From assembly GCF_012726265.1 (NCBI RefSeq), contig NZ_JAASAG010000017.1, forward strand, positions 26,365 through 90,364: a stretch of DNA of 64,000 nucleotides, given 5' to 3'. Shown piece after piece: positions 1-8,816 of the stretch. Under the pieces are notes generated by a model, which had not been told where the DNA came from, made no database searches, and was given only the letters and a program-made list of their open reading frames with translations. The position numbers and the translations under genes are program-made. The stretch's first letter is position 1, and every line of letters starts with the position of its first letter. The DNA comes from Streptomyces sp. HNM0575. GTDB lineage: Bacteria; Actinomycetota; Actinomycetes; Streptomycetales; Streptomycetaceae.

Positions 1-1
1 G

Positions 2-3000
2 GCAGCCGTGGAGGCAACCCGCGCGTTCCAGGACCTGGGCTTCGATTCGCTGACGGCCGTCGAGCTGCGCAACCGGCTGACGTCGGCCACGGGGCTGCGC
101 TTGCCGGCGACGCTCGTCTTCGACTATCCGACGGCCCAGGCGCTGACCCGTCATCTTCTCGGAGAGCTGATCGGTGCAGATGCGCCGTCCGCGGCTTTGA
201 TGCCGTCGCGGGTGTTGCCGTCGTTGGCGGATGATCCGGTTGTGATTGTGGGGATGTCGTGCCGTTATCCGGGCGGGGTCGCCTCTCCTGAGGATTTGTG
301 GCGGTTGGTGTCGGAGGGTGCGGACGCGATCAGTGACTTCCCCACTGACCGTGGGTGGGATCTGGAGCGGTTGTTCCATCCGGATCCGGATCACCCGGGC
401 ACCTCGTATACGCGTCGTGGTGGGTTCTTGGGTGGGGCGGCGGAGTTCGATCCGCAGTTCTTTGGGATGTCTCCGCGTGAGGCGTTGGCGACGGATGCGC
501 AGCAGCGGTTGTTGCTGGAGGCGACGTGGGAGGCGCTGGAGCGTACCGGTGTCGACCCGGCGGACCTGCGGGGAAGCCAGACGGGCGTGTTCGCGGGTGT
601 GATGTACAACGATTACGCGCAGCTGCTGGAGGGCGCGGAGACGGAGGGGCATCAGGGCACGGGGACCTCGCCGAGTGTGGTGTCGGGTCGGGTGTCGTAC
701 ACCTTCGGCTTCGAGGGTCCGGCGGTCACGGTGGACACTGCCTGCTCGTCGTCGCTGGTCGCGATGCACTGGGCCGCGCAGGCGTTGCGCTCGGGCGAGT
801 GCTCGCTGGCGCTCGCTGGTGGTGTGACGGTGATGTCGACGCCGGGGCCGTTTGTGGGCTTCTCGCGGCAGCGGGGGTTGTCGGAGGACGGGCGCTGCAA
901 GGCGTATGGGGATTCTGCTGATGGTGTGGGCTGGTCCGAGGGCGTCGGCCTCGTCGTACTGGAGCGGCTCTCGGACGCCCGCCGCAACGGACACCGCGTG
1001 CTGGCGGTGCTGCGCGGCAGCGCGGTGAACCAGGACGGCGCCTCCAACGGTCTGACGGCGCCGAACGGTCCGTCGCAGCAGCGGGTGATCCGGCAGGCGT
1101 TGGCCAGCGCCGGTCTGTCGACGTCGGATGTGGACGCGGTCGAGGGTCACGGCACCGGCACCACGCTGGGTGACCCGATCGAGGCGCAGGCGTTGATGGC
1201 GACTTACGGGCAGGAGCGGGATGCTGAGCGGCCGCTGCTGTTGGGGTCGATCAAGTCCAATATCGGGCACACGCAGGCCGCTGCGGGTGTCGCGGGTGTG
1301 ATCAAGATGGTGGAGGCGATGCGGCACGGCAGTCTGCCGCGCACGCTCCACGCGGAGACCCCCTCCTCGCATGTCGACTGGGAGGCCGGTGCCGTTGAGC
1401 TGCTGGCCGAGGAGACGGCGTGGCCGCAGGACGAGCGCGTCCGCCGGGCAGCCGTCTCGTCGTTCGGCGTCAGCGGCACCAACGCCCACGTGATCCTCGA
1501 ACAGCCCGACGAGCCCGCCGAGTTCACCCAGGGCGACGAGACGGAGCAGGCGGCCGGTGATGTGTCACCGATGGTGCCGTGGGTGGTCTCCGCGAAGTCT
1601 CCTGCCGCCCTGGATGGGCAGATCGGACGGCTGAAGACGCTGCTGGGCGAGTCCCGTCCCGCCGACGTCGGGCTTTCCCTGGTGGCCTCCCGGTCGGTGT
1701 TCGAGCATCGTGCGGTGCTGCTGGCCGACGAGGACGGGCTGACCGAGGCCGCTCGCGGTGCTGCGGCTCAGGACCCGGGTCCGCTGGCGGTGGTCTTCTC
1801 CGGCCAGGGCAGTCAACGCCTCGGTATGGGGCGGGAGTTGTATGGCCGCTTCCCGGTCTTCGCCGAGACCTTCGATGCCGCCTTGGCGCACCTGGATCCG
1901 GGTCTGCGGGATGTGATCTGGGGCGACGACGACGAGGCGCTGAACCGGACCGGGTGGGCGCAGCCTGCGCTGTTCGCCCTGGAGGTGGCCCTGTTCCGCC
2001 TGGCGGAGTCCTGGGGCGTCCAGCCGGACTATCTCGCCGGGCACTCCATTGGTGAGATCGCGGCCGCGCATGTCGCCGGAGTCCTCTCCCTGCCCGACGC
2101 GTGCACGTTGGTGTCGGCGCGTGCCCGGTTGATGGAGGCGCTGCCCGAGGGCGGTGCGATGGCCGCCATCGAGACATCCGAGGAAGAGGTCACCCCGTTC
2201 CTCACCGAAGACGTGTCGTTGGGGGCGGTCAACGGGCCCACCTCGGTGGTCGTTTCGGGCGAGGAGAACGCGGTCACCGCCCTGATCGAGCGCTTTGAGG
2301 AGCAGGGGGTGCGCACCCGGCGGTTGCGGGTCTCGCATGCGTTCCATTCGCCGTTGATGGACCCGATGCTGGAGGACTTCCGTACCGCCATCGAAGGCCT
2401 GGCCTTCGAGGCGCCGCGGGTGCCGGTGGCGGCGTGGGGCGATGTGTCGAGCCCGGAGTATTGGGTGCGGCACGTCCGCGAGGCCGTACGCTTCGGCGAC
2501 AGCATCGAATGGCTCGCCGAGCAAGACGTCACCACATTCCTGGAGCTCGGCCCCGACGGCGTGCTGTCCGCCATGGCCGCGGCAATCGCCCCCGAAACCA
2601 CGGCCGTTCCCGTCCTGCGCAAGGACCGCGCCGAAGAAGCAGCCGCACTCACCGCGTTGAGCCGTTTGCACGTCAACGGTGTGCATGTCGAGTGGGCGCG
2701 GCTCTTCGACCGTACCGGCGCCCGACGCATCGACCTGCCCACCTACGCCTTCCAGCACCAGCGCTTCTGGCCCGCCGTGTCCACACGGGCAGGCGACGTA
2801 CGCGCCGCCGGCCTCGGCTCGGTGGAGCATCCGCTGCTGGGCGCGTCCGTCGAACTGGCGGGCGCTGAAGGGACGTTGTTCACGAGCAGGTTGTCGTTGC
2901 GGACGCATCCGTGGCTGGCGGACCACGTCGTCATGGGGCAGATCCTGGTGCCCGGCGCGGCGTTGGTGGAGTTGGCGGTGCGGGCCGGTGACGAGGTCGG

Positions 3001-5596
3001 CTGCGACCGCGTCGAAGACCTCACGATGGCCGCCCCCCTCGTCGTCCCCGCACAGGGCGGTGTCCAGGTGCAGGTCTCGGTGGGCGCGCCGGACGAGGCG
3101 GGCCGCCGTCAACTCGTCGTCTACGGGCGTCCCGAGGCCGGGGACGGTGTGCCGTGGACCGAGCACGCCAGCGGCATGCTGGCCGAAGGGGAGCCGACGA
3201 GCGTCGACTTGGGAGGCGCCGTGTGGCCTCCGGCCGCCGCGGAGCCGGTCGAACTGTCCGGCTGCTACGAGCGGTTCGCCGACGTGGGCTTCGACTACGG
3301 CCCCGTCTTCCAGGGCCTCACAGCGGCCTGGCGCGGTAAGGACGGTGACCTGTTCGCCGAGGTCGCCCTGCCCGAGGACACCAGGACCGACGACTTCGGC
3401 CTCCACCCCGCTCTGCTGGACGCCGCACTGCATGTGGCGCTGCTCGGCGGAGACGAGAGCGGTGAGGGCGAAGACGGCGGTGACGGCGAAGAGAACGGCA
3501 AGGGTGACGGCCGGAACGGGGCGGCAGGGCTGCCGTTCGCCTGGGAAGGCGTCACGCTGCACGCATCGGGAGCGACCGCGCTGCGGGTGCGGCTGTCCCG
3601 CAGCGGCGACGCCATGACCATCGCGCTGGCGGACCCATCCGGCTCTCCGGTGGCGTCCGTGGAGTCCCTGGTCGTGCGTCCCGTCTCCGCGGATCAGCTG
3701 GGCACGCAGGCGAGCACCAGCCGTGACGCGCTGTTCTCCCTGGAGTGGACGCCGGTCATCGCGCCGGGCACGGCCCCGGACGAGACCGTGGCCGTCGTCG
3801 GGCCCGACAAGCTGGACGTGGTCGAGGCGCTGCACGATGCGCGCGTTGCCGTGGAGGAGCGGCCCGACCTCGCCGCCGTGGCCGAGGACACGGTGCCCGG
3901 CGTGGTGCTCGTTCCCGGCCTCGACGTCGACCGTGGCGCGGAGGGTTCGGCGGACGAGGCCGCTCATGCGGTGACCCTTTGGGCGCTGGAGATGCTCCAG
4001 CAGTGGCTGGAGGACGAGCGGTTCGCGGACTCCCGGCTCGTCTTCGTCACCCGTGGTGCCGTGACGGGGGAGGACCCGGCGGCCGCGGCGCTTTGGGGTC
4101 TGGTGCGGTCGGCGCAGGCGGAGCACCCGGAGCGCTTCACGCTGCTGGACGTCGACGCCTCCAGCCCGTCGTCGATCATGGTGCCGCTCGCGCTCGGCGT
4201 CGACGAGCCGCAGATGGTGATCATCGGTGGCGAGGTCATGGCCGGACGGCTCAGCCGGGTCACTCCGGCCGAGGGGCACGTGGAGTGGGACTCCGCGGGA
4301 CCGGTTCTGGTCACGGGCGGTACGGGTGGTCTGGGTGCCGTCGTGGCGCGGCATCTGGTCTCCGGGCACGGTGTACGGGATCTGCTGCTGGTGTCGCGTC
4401 GTGGCCAGGAGGCCGACGGCGTACAGGAGTTGACGGCTGAACTGGCGGAGCAGGGCGCGCGGGTGGAGGTCGCCGCGTGCGATGTGAGCGACGGGGACGC
4501 CCTCACCGCACTGCTCGCCCAGCACCCCGTCGGTGCTGTGGTGCATGCGGCTGGCGTCCTCGATGACGGTGTGATCGAGTCGTTGACGCCCGAGCGTGTG
4601 GAGGCCGTGTTCCGTCCGAAGGTGGATGCCGCCTGGCATCTGCACGAGTTGACCCGTGGCCTCGATCTGTCGGCGTTCGTGCTGTTCTCCTCGGCCGCCG
4701 GTGTCTTCGGCAACGCGGGCCAGGGGAACTACGCGGCGGCCAACGCGTTCCTGGACGCGCTCGCCGTCCACCGCCGTCAACTGGGCCTGCCCGCCGTCTC
4801 GTTGGCCTGGGGCGCTTGGGCCGGGGAGGGCATGCTCGCCGAGGCGGACGCCGAGCGGATGGCCCGTTCGGGCATGCCGCCGCTGACCACGGCCGAAGGC
4901 CTGAAGCTGTTCGATGCCGCCGTGGCGGGCGAGCAGGCCGCCCTCGTACCGGTCCCGCTGGATCTGCCGGCCCTGCGTGCCCGCGGGGAGGTGCCGCCGC
5001 TGCTGCGCGGCCTGATCCGCACCCGTGCACGTCGCGCGGCGGCGGGCTCGGAGACGGTTGACTCGCTGATGCAGCGGCTGACGCCGCTGAGCGGCGGCGA
5101 GCGGCGTGAGGCGTTGACGCAGCTGGTCTGCGGTCAGGTCGCCGAAGTCCTCGGGTACGGCGGCGCCGGGGAGATCGAATCCGACCGGCAGTTCCAGGAG
5201 CTGGGCTTCGACTCGCTGACGGCCGTTGAGCTGCGCAACCGGCTGACGTCGGCCACCGGGCTGCGGCTGCCCGCGACGCTCGTCTTCGACTACCCGACAC
5301 CGGCCGAACTCGTCGGCTTCCTCGGGGAGAAGCTCTTCCCCGGCGGGACGGAGGACCCCTCGGGGGCCGGCACCGTCCTCGGCGAACTGGACCGGCTGGA
5401 GCGGCTGTTGGCGGAACTCACCGTCGACGCACAGGTGCACAGGCAGGTCGCCGGGCGTTTGGAGGTGCTCAGGACCCGCTGGGCGTCGCTGCGTGAGAAC
5501 GGCAAGGACGCCGCGAACAACGGCGACGTGGATCTCGAATCGGCGTCGGACGACGAGATGTTCGACCTGCTCGACCACGAACTCGGGCTGTCCTGA
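2..5596 (+). CDS. Type I modular PKS, 3' part: ACP + KS-AT-DH-KR-ACP + C-terminal docking segment
   Basis: This is the C-terminal end of a larger PKS; the frame is open at the left edge, so the real start lies outside. It begins inside an ACP (GFDSL, phosphopantetheine Ser codon at 47). One full module follows: KS from 230 (active Cys at 743 in DTACSSS), AT from 1784 (Ser at 2045 in GHSIG, HAFHS = malonyl), DH from 2828 (catalytic His at 2924 in the intact HxxxGxxxxP motif), KR from 4298 (LDD motif, B type, Tyr at 4730) and ACP (Ser at 5213). The last 70 residues form a helical docking tail ending in DDEMFDLLDHELGLS. The module should add a malonyl unit and leave a trans double bond, as expected for the last polyene module of a NysC-type protein. 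The downstream type II thioesterase recalls the nysC-nysE linkage. A low-complexity Gly/Glu/Asp insert sits in the DH at about 3460-3525. Family certain; exact pathway role inferred. Confidence 0.96.
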   Translation, partial: AAVEATRAFQDLGFDSLTAVELRNRLTSATGLRLPATLVFDYPTAQALTRHLLGELIGADAPSAALMPSRVLPSLADDPVVIVGMSCRYPGGVASPEDLWRLVSEGADAISDFPTDRGWDLERLFHPDPDHPGTSYTRRGGFLGGAAEFDPQFFGMSPREALATDAQQRLLLEATWEALERTGVDPADLRGSQTGVFAGVMYNDYAQLLEGAETEGHQGTGTSPSVVSGRVSYTFGFEGPAVTVDTACSSSLVAMHWAAQALRSGECSLALAGGVTVMSTPGPFVGFSRQRGLSEDGRCKAYGDSADGVGWSEGVGLVVLERLSDARRNGHRVLAVLRGSAVNQDGASNGLTAPNGPSQQRVIRQALASAGLSTSDVDAVEGHGTGTTLGDPIEAQALMATYGQERDAERPLLLGSIKSNIGHTQAAAGVAGVIKMVEAMRHGSLPRTLHAETPSSHVDWEAGAVELLAEETAWPQDERVRRAAVSSFGVSGTNAHVILEQPDEPAEFTQGDETEQAAGDVSPMVPWVVSAKSPAALDGQIGRLKTLLGESRPADVGLSLVASRSVFEHRAVLLADEDGLTEAARGAAAQDPGPLAVVFSGQGSQRLGMGRELYGRFPVFAETFDAALAHLDPGLRDVIWGDDDEALNRTGWAQPALFALEVALFRLAESWGVQPDYLAGHSIGEIAAAHVAGVLSLPDACTLVSARARLMEALPEGGAMAAIETSEEEVTPFLTEDVSLGAVNGPTSVVVSGEENAVTALIERFEEQGVRTRRLRVSHAFHSPLMDPMLEDFRTAIEGLAFEAPRVPVAAWGDVSSPEYWVRHVREAVRFGDSIEWLAEQDVTTFLELGPDGVLSAMAAAIAPETTAVPVLRKDRAEEAAALTALSRLHVNGVHVEWARLFDRTGARRIDLPTYAFQHQRFWPAVSTRAGDVRAAGLGSVEHPLLGASVELAGAEGTLFTSRLSLRTHPWLADHVVMGQILVPGAALVELAVRAGDEVGCDRVEDLTMAAPLVVPAQGGVQVQVSVGAPDEAGRRQLVVYGRPEAGDGVPWTEHASGMLAEGEPTSVDLGGAVWPPAAAEPVELSGCYERFADVGFDYGPVFQGLTAAWRGKDGDLFAEVALPEDTRTDDFGLHPALLDAALHVALLGGDESGEGEDGGDGEENGKGDGRNGAAGLPFAWEGVTLHASGATALRVRLSRSGDAMTIALADPSGSPVASVESLVVRPVSADQLGTQASTSRDALFSLEWTPVIAPGTAPDETVAVVGPDKLDVVEALHDARVAVEERPDLAAVAEDTVPGVVLVPGLDVDRGAEGSADEAAHAVTLWALEMLQQWLEDERFADSRLVFVTRGAVTGEDPAAAALWGLVRSAQAEHPERFTLLDVDASSPSSIMVPLALGVDEPQMVIIGGEVMAGRLSRVTPAEGHVEWDSAGPVLVTGGTGGLGAVVARHLVSGHGVRDLLLVSRRGQEADGVQELTAELAEQGARVEVAACDVSDGDALTALLAQHPVGAVVHAAGVLDDGVIESLTPERVEAVFRPKVDAAWHLHELTRGLDLSAFVLFSSAAGVFGNAGQGNYAAANAFLDALAVHRRQLGLPAVSLAWGAWAGEGMLAEADAERMARSGMPPLTTAEGLKLFDAAVAGEQAALVPVPLDLPALRARGEVPPLLRGLIRTRARRAAAGSETVDSLMQRLTPLSGGERREALTQLVCGQVAEVLGYGGAGEIESDRQFQELGFDSLTAVELRNRLTSATGLRLPATLVFDYPTPAELVGFLGEKLFPGGTEDPSGAGTVLGELDRLERLLAELTVDAQVHRQVAGRLEVLRTRWASLRENGKDAANNGDVDLESASDDEMFDLLDHELGLS
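230..5380 (+). other. PKS module N: KS-AT(malonyl)-DH-KR-ACP
   Basis: All catalytic residues are readable: KS Cys 743, AT Ser 2045, DH His 2924 with LLDAALH downstream, KR LDD plus Tyr 4730, ACP Ser 5213. There is no ER. Predicted output is an alpha,beta-unsaturated unit. Its KR (4307-4915) is nearly identical to the KR of the first module of the next PKS. Confidence 0.93.
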
Positions 5597-5603
5597 CAGG
5601 GAT

Positions 5604-5681
5604 CGCGGAGCCCTCCCTCAGGCTCCGCGGCCGGTGCCGCCCGGCACTCCTCGGGTGTCCACCCGTCGGGTGCCGGGCGGC
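5604..5681 (+). terminator. Tandem hairpins after the PKS stop codon (candidate terminator)
   Basis: Seven bases after the stop codon there is a perfect 9-bp stem (5604-5612 with 5621-5629, 8-nt loop). A perfect 12-bp stem (5636-5647 with 5670-5681) follows; its 22-nt loop holds a further 5-bp hairpin (5652-5656 with 5661-5665). There is no U-tract, as is common in actinomycetes. The placement fits termination of the upstream PKS transcript before the separately controlled genes that follow. Confidence 0.65.
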
Positions 5682-5804
5682 CCGTACCCGCCCGGACCCG
5701 CCCGTACCCGCGACGGGATATGGGCGCCCGGCGCCGCGCGCTGACACATACGACCCGGAAAGGCGCTCCAGCCCGGCCCCGCCGGGCCCTGCCGGGCCTC
5801 ACTT

Positions 5805-5820
5805 CGGGTGAGTTCACTAG
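5805..5820 (+). promoter_or_regulatory. Possible PimM-type (PAS-LuxR) operator upstream of the dehydrogenase gene
   Basis: The 16-mer CGGGTGAGTTCACTAG matches 12 of 16 positions of the PimM consensus CTVGGGAWWTCCCBAG as I remember it. It contains CTAG, which is rare in this genome type. Its right end is 68 bp before the ATG at 5889, the same spacing as the site before ccr. The rest of the gap between the terminator hairpins and this gene shows no coding pattern. Confidence 0.4.
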
Positions 5821-5888
5821 TGCCGCGTCCGTGACCATGTGCTCCACGAGGTCCTGTCAGCGTCGACAGGCGGAGAGGAGACAGCCGC

Positions 5889-7733
5889 ATGGACGGTCGG
5901 ACGCACAAGGACGCCCGGACGCCGGTCATCGGCGTGCTGGGACTGGGCTCGCTGGGGGAGGGGATCGTACGTGCCGTCCTCGCCGGCGGCTCCGGAACCG
6001 AAGTGGTAGCCGTCGACCAGGACGCCGGCGCAGTGGACCGGGTGCGCGGGAGCCTGCCGGCCTCCGGCCTCGGCCACGGTTCCGGGCTGAGTTTCGGCAC
6101 CGAGCCTGCGGACCTCAAGCGGGCTGACCTCGTCATCGAGGCCGGCCCGGAGGAGCCCGCCGCCAAGGAGGCCGCGCTGCGCGCCGTCGACGCGGTGTGC
6201 CCGCCTGCGACCGTCGTCGTAACGGCCGCTGCCACCCTGCCCGTTGGAGAGCTCGCCGCGCTGTCCGGGCGGCCCGAGCGGATGCTGGCCGTGCGGTGCT
6301 GCGTGCCTCCTCCGTACGGCACGAAGGCCGAACTGACGGCGACCGCGGAGACCTCTCCGTACGCCCTGGAGCTGGCGCGCAGAGTCCTCGGCGAAGCCGG
6401 ATGCCAGGTCGTGACCCTGGCGGACGGGACCGGGCGGGCCGCGGCCGAACTCGTCTACGGCTACCTCAACCGGGCCGTCGCCATGGTGGAGGACGGCTAC
6501 GCCTCCGCCGAGGACGTCGACACCGCGATGCGTCTCGGCTGCGGACTGCCCTACGGACCGTTCCAGCTGCTCGACGCCATCGGCCTCGACACCGTCCGCG
6601 ACACCCTGCGCACCCTTCAGGACCGCACCGGCGACAGCTCGTTCGCGCCCGCCTCCCTCCTGGAACGGCTCGTCGCACAGGGCAGCGTCGGACGAAGGAC
6701 GGGTGCCGGCTTCCACCGATGGGACGCCGACGGCGAATCCGTGCCGAGTGCGCCGCGGCGGCCCGCGGCCCCGCACGGTGAAGCGCACGAGGGTCTTTCG
6801 GAGAGCGCGGATCCGCGGGAATACGGCAAGCCGCGGAAGAACGGCGCGCTGCCGCCGCGGCCCGCCCTCACCTCCGTCGGCATCGTCGGCTCCGGCACCA
6901 TGGCCCGCGGCATCGCCGAGGCCGTCGCACGCGCCGGCCTGCCCGTCACGCTCGTGGCCCGCGACGAGGCCAGGGCGAGCGCGGCGTTCGACGCCGTCGA
7001 CCGGTCCCTCGCCCGTGCCGAGCGGCGCGGCCGGATCAGCGAGTGCGAACGGCTCGCCTTCCTGAGCTGCGTCAGGGCGACCCACGACCACACCGAACTG
7101 ACCGACGCCGACCTGCTGATCGAGGCCGTCGCCGAGGACACCCACGTCAAGCACGCCGTGCTGCGCGGCATGGACACCGTGGCGAAGCCCGGCGCGGTCC
7201 TCGCCACCGTCACCTCCAGCCTGTCCGTGACCGGATGCGCACACGCCACGAGCCGCCCCTCCCAGGTAGTGGGCCTGCACTTCTTCAACCCGGCGCCGGT
7301 GATGCGGCTGGTGGAGGTCGTACGCCACGACGACACCGACCCCGAAGTGCTCGCCGCGGTGCACGCCCTGACTCGCGAGCTGGACAAGAGCGCGGTGGAG
7401 TGCACCGACAGCGCGGGGTTCGTCGTCAACGCCCTGCTCTTCCCGTTCCTCAACCAGGCGATAACGACGCTGGAGCGCACCGGGCTGACCGCCGGTGGCC
7501 TCGACGAAGCCGTCACGACCGCCTTCGGCCACCCGATGGGCCCGTTCGCGCTGCTGGACACCGTGGGGCTCGACGTGTCGCTGGCGATCCTGCGAAGGCT
7601 CCACGAGTCCGCGCCGGAACCGTGGACCGCCCCGGCCGCCCGGCTGGAGGGACTCGTCGCGGACGGACACCTCGGCCGCAAGACCGGCAGCGGCTTCACC
7701 ACGCAGGCAGCTCCCGCGAAGGCCGCCGTGTGA
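5889..7733 (+). CDS. Tandem two-domain 3-hydroxyacyl-CoA (3-hydroxybutyryl-CoA) dehydrogenase
   Basis: The 614-residue protein carries two consecutive copies of the FadB/Hbd dehydrogenase fold. The second (from about residue 325) looks active: nucleotide loop VGSGTMARG, IEAVAED, catalytic His in GLHFFNP, and FVVNALL. The first (from about residue 13) keeps the nucleotide loop GLGSLGEG and IEAGPEE, but its His motif reads VRCCVPP (His to Arg) and the later Asn is Ala, so it is probably non-catalytic and structural. Hbd enzymes reduce acetoacetyl-CoA to 3-hydroxybutyryl-CoA, which dehydration turns into crotonyl-CoA, the substrate of the ccr enzyme encoded at 14118. The ATG at 5889 follows a strong GGAGAGGAG Shine-Dalgarno at 5872-5880. 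The inferred role is supply of a C4 or longer PKS building block. No enoyl-CoA hydratase gene is in the window. Confidence 0.9.
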   Translation: MDGRTHKDARTPVIGVLGLGSLGEGIVRAVLAGGSGTEVVAVDQDAGAVDRVRGSLPASGLGHGSGLSFGTEPADLKRADLVIEAGPEEPAAKEAALRAVDAVCPPATVVVTAAATLPVGELAALSGRPERMLAVRCCVPPPYGTKAELTATAETSPYALELARRVLGEAGCQVVTLADGTGRAAAELVYGYLNRAVAMVEDGYASAEDVDTAMRLGCGLPYGPFQLLDAIGLDTVRDTLRTLQDRTGDSSFAPASLLERLVAQGSVGRRTGAGFHRWDADGESVPSAPRRPAAPHGEAHEGLSESADPREYGKPRKNGALPPRPALTSVGIVGSGTMARGIAEAVARAGLPVTLVARDEARASAAFDAVDRSLARAERRGRISECERLAFLSCVRATHDHTELTDADLLIEAVAEDTHVKHAVLRGMDTVAKPGAVLATVTSSLSVTGCAHATSRPSQVVGLHFFNPAPVMRLVEVVRHDDTDPEVLAAVHALTRELDKSAVECTDSAGFVVNALLFPFLNQAITTLERTGLTAGGLDEAVTTAFGHPMGPFALLDTVGLDVSLAILRRLHESAPEPWTAPAARLEGLVADGHLGRKTGSGFTTQAAPAKAAV

Positions 7734-7745
7734 ACGCGGCGCCGC

Positions 7746-7785
7746 CGCCCGCACCGGCCCGGCCCTCGCCCGCACCGGCCCGGCC
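7746..7785. repeat. Two 19-bp direct repeats, 21-bp period
   Basis: CGCCCGCACCGGCCCGGCC occurs at 7746-7764 and again at 7767-7785 in the gap after the dehydrogenase gene. Function is unknown; it may be replication slippage in GC-rich spacer. The rest of the gap up to 7860 shows nothing recognisable. Confidence 0.8.
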
Positions 7786-7860
7786 GCCGCCCTGAGCGCC
7801 GCCCGTGGCGCAAGGCCGCCCCGGGCCGCACGCCCGCGGGCGGAAACCGGGCGACGAGGT

Positions 7861-7876
7861 CTAGGGACTTCATCAA
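7861..7876 (+). promoter_or_regulatory. Possible PimM-type (PAS-LuxR) operator upstream of the type II thioesterase
   Basis: CTAGGGACTTCATCAA matches 12 of 16 positions of CTVGGGAWWTCCCBAG, with an almost perfect left half (CTAGGGA). It ends 52 bp before the chosen ATG at 7929. Type II thioesterase genes of polyene clusters (pimI type) are reported PimM targets, which adds support. Confidence 0.45.
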
Positions 7877-7928
7877 GTGGGCCGTTGCTTCAATGAACCC
7901 GGCCGACCTGGAAAGGACACGCGACCCC

Positions 7929-8759
7929 ATGGCCAAGACCACGACGGACACCCCCCACGGAGCCCCCTCGAGCGCCGCGCCCGCCGGAGGCGACGCCGCG
8001 ACGGACACCGACACCGGACTGTGGCTCAGGCGATTCCGGCAGTCGGCCCCGGACGCGCCCCGCCTGGTGTGCTTCCCGCACGCCGGGGGCGCGGCGACCT
8101 GGTTCATGCCCGTGGCGGAGGCCATGGCACCGCGTGCGGACGTCCTCGCCGTCCAGTACCCGGGGCGGCAGGACCGCCGCTCCGAGCCGCCCGTCGACGA
8201 CGTACTGGTGCTCGCCGCCCGCATCACCCGCGTACTGACGGAGCTGGAGGACCGGCCCACGCTGTTCTTCGGGCACAGCATGGGAGCCGTCGTCGCGTTC
8301 GAGGTGGCGCGCGCCCTCGCGGCCCGCGGAAAGCGCGGGCCGGAGCACCTGTACGCGTCGGGGCGGCGCGCCCCGCACAGCTACCGCGACGACCGGGTAC
8401 ACGAACGGGACGACGAGGGCGTGCTGGAGGAGGTGCGCTCGCTCGACGGCACCGACTCCCGGCTCCTGCACGACGACGAGGTGGTGCGGATGGTGCTCCC
8501 CGCCATCCGCGCCGACTACCGGGCGGTCGAGACCTACCGCTGCCCGCCCGGAGAGCCCCTGGAATGCCCCGTCACGGTGCTCACCGGCGACGACGATCCC
8601 AAGACCACCATCGAAGAGGCGGAGGCATGGCGGGAGTGGACCACCGGCGGGTTCCGCATGGAGGTCTTCCGCGGCGGCCACTTCTACCTCACGGAGCACC
8701 AGGCCGGCGTTCTGCGCATCGTCGGTGAGGGACTCGACGGCCTCGACAGGGCCTCGTGA
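7929..8759 (+). CDS. Type II thioesterase (PKS-editing alpha/beta hydrolase)
   Basis: A 276-residue alpha/beta hydrolase of the stand-alone thioesterase family that removes aberrant or decarboxylated acyl groups from PKS carrier domains. Visible features are the N-terminal VCFPHAGG oxyanion region, the nucleophile elbow FFGHSMGA (Ser), Asp in VLTGDDDP and a C-terminal His in GGHFYL. The ATG at 7929 is preferred because GGAAAGGA (7910-7917) sits at ribosome-binding distance; an in-frame ATG at 7893 lacks a comparable site. In nystatin clusters the equivalent gene (nysE) also follows the nysC PKS, though here the dehydrogenase gene intervenes. Length and motifs are normal for the family. The exact acyl substrates edited cannot be told from sequence. 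Confidence 0.94.
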   Translation: MAKTTTDTPHGAPSSAAPAGGDAATDTDTGLWLRRFRQSAPDAPRLVCFPHAGGAATWFMPVAEAMAPRADVLAVQYPGRQDRRSEPPVDDVLVLAARITRVLTELEDRPTLFFGHSMGAVVAFEVARALAARGKRGPEHLYASGRRAPHSYRDDRVHERDDEGVLEEVRSLDGTDSRLLHDDEVVRMVLPAIRADYRAVETYRCPPGEPLECPVTVLTGDDDPKTTIEEAEAWREWTTGGFRMEVFRGGHFYLTEHQAGVLRIVGEGLDGLDRAS

Positions 8760-8816
8760 CCGTACGACGCGGGGCTGCGCCCCCGGGCCGTCCGCGGTGA
8801 AGAGAGGAAACAGGCA

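Noticed and set aside
7893..7928. ATG start of the thioesterase at 7893
   Set aside because: GGAAAGGA at 7910-7917 serves the ATG at 7929; nothing similar precedes 7893.
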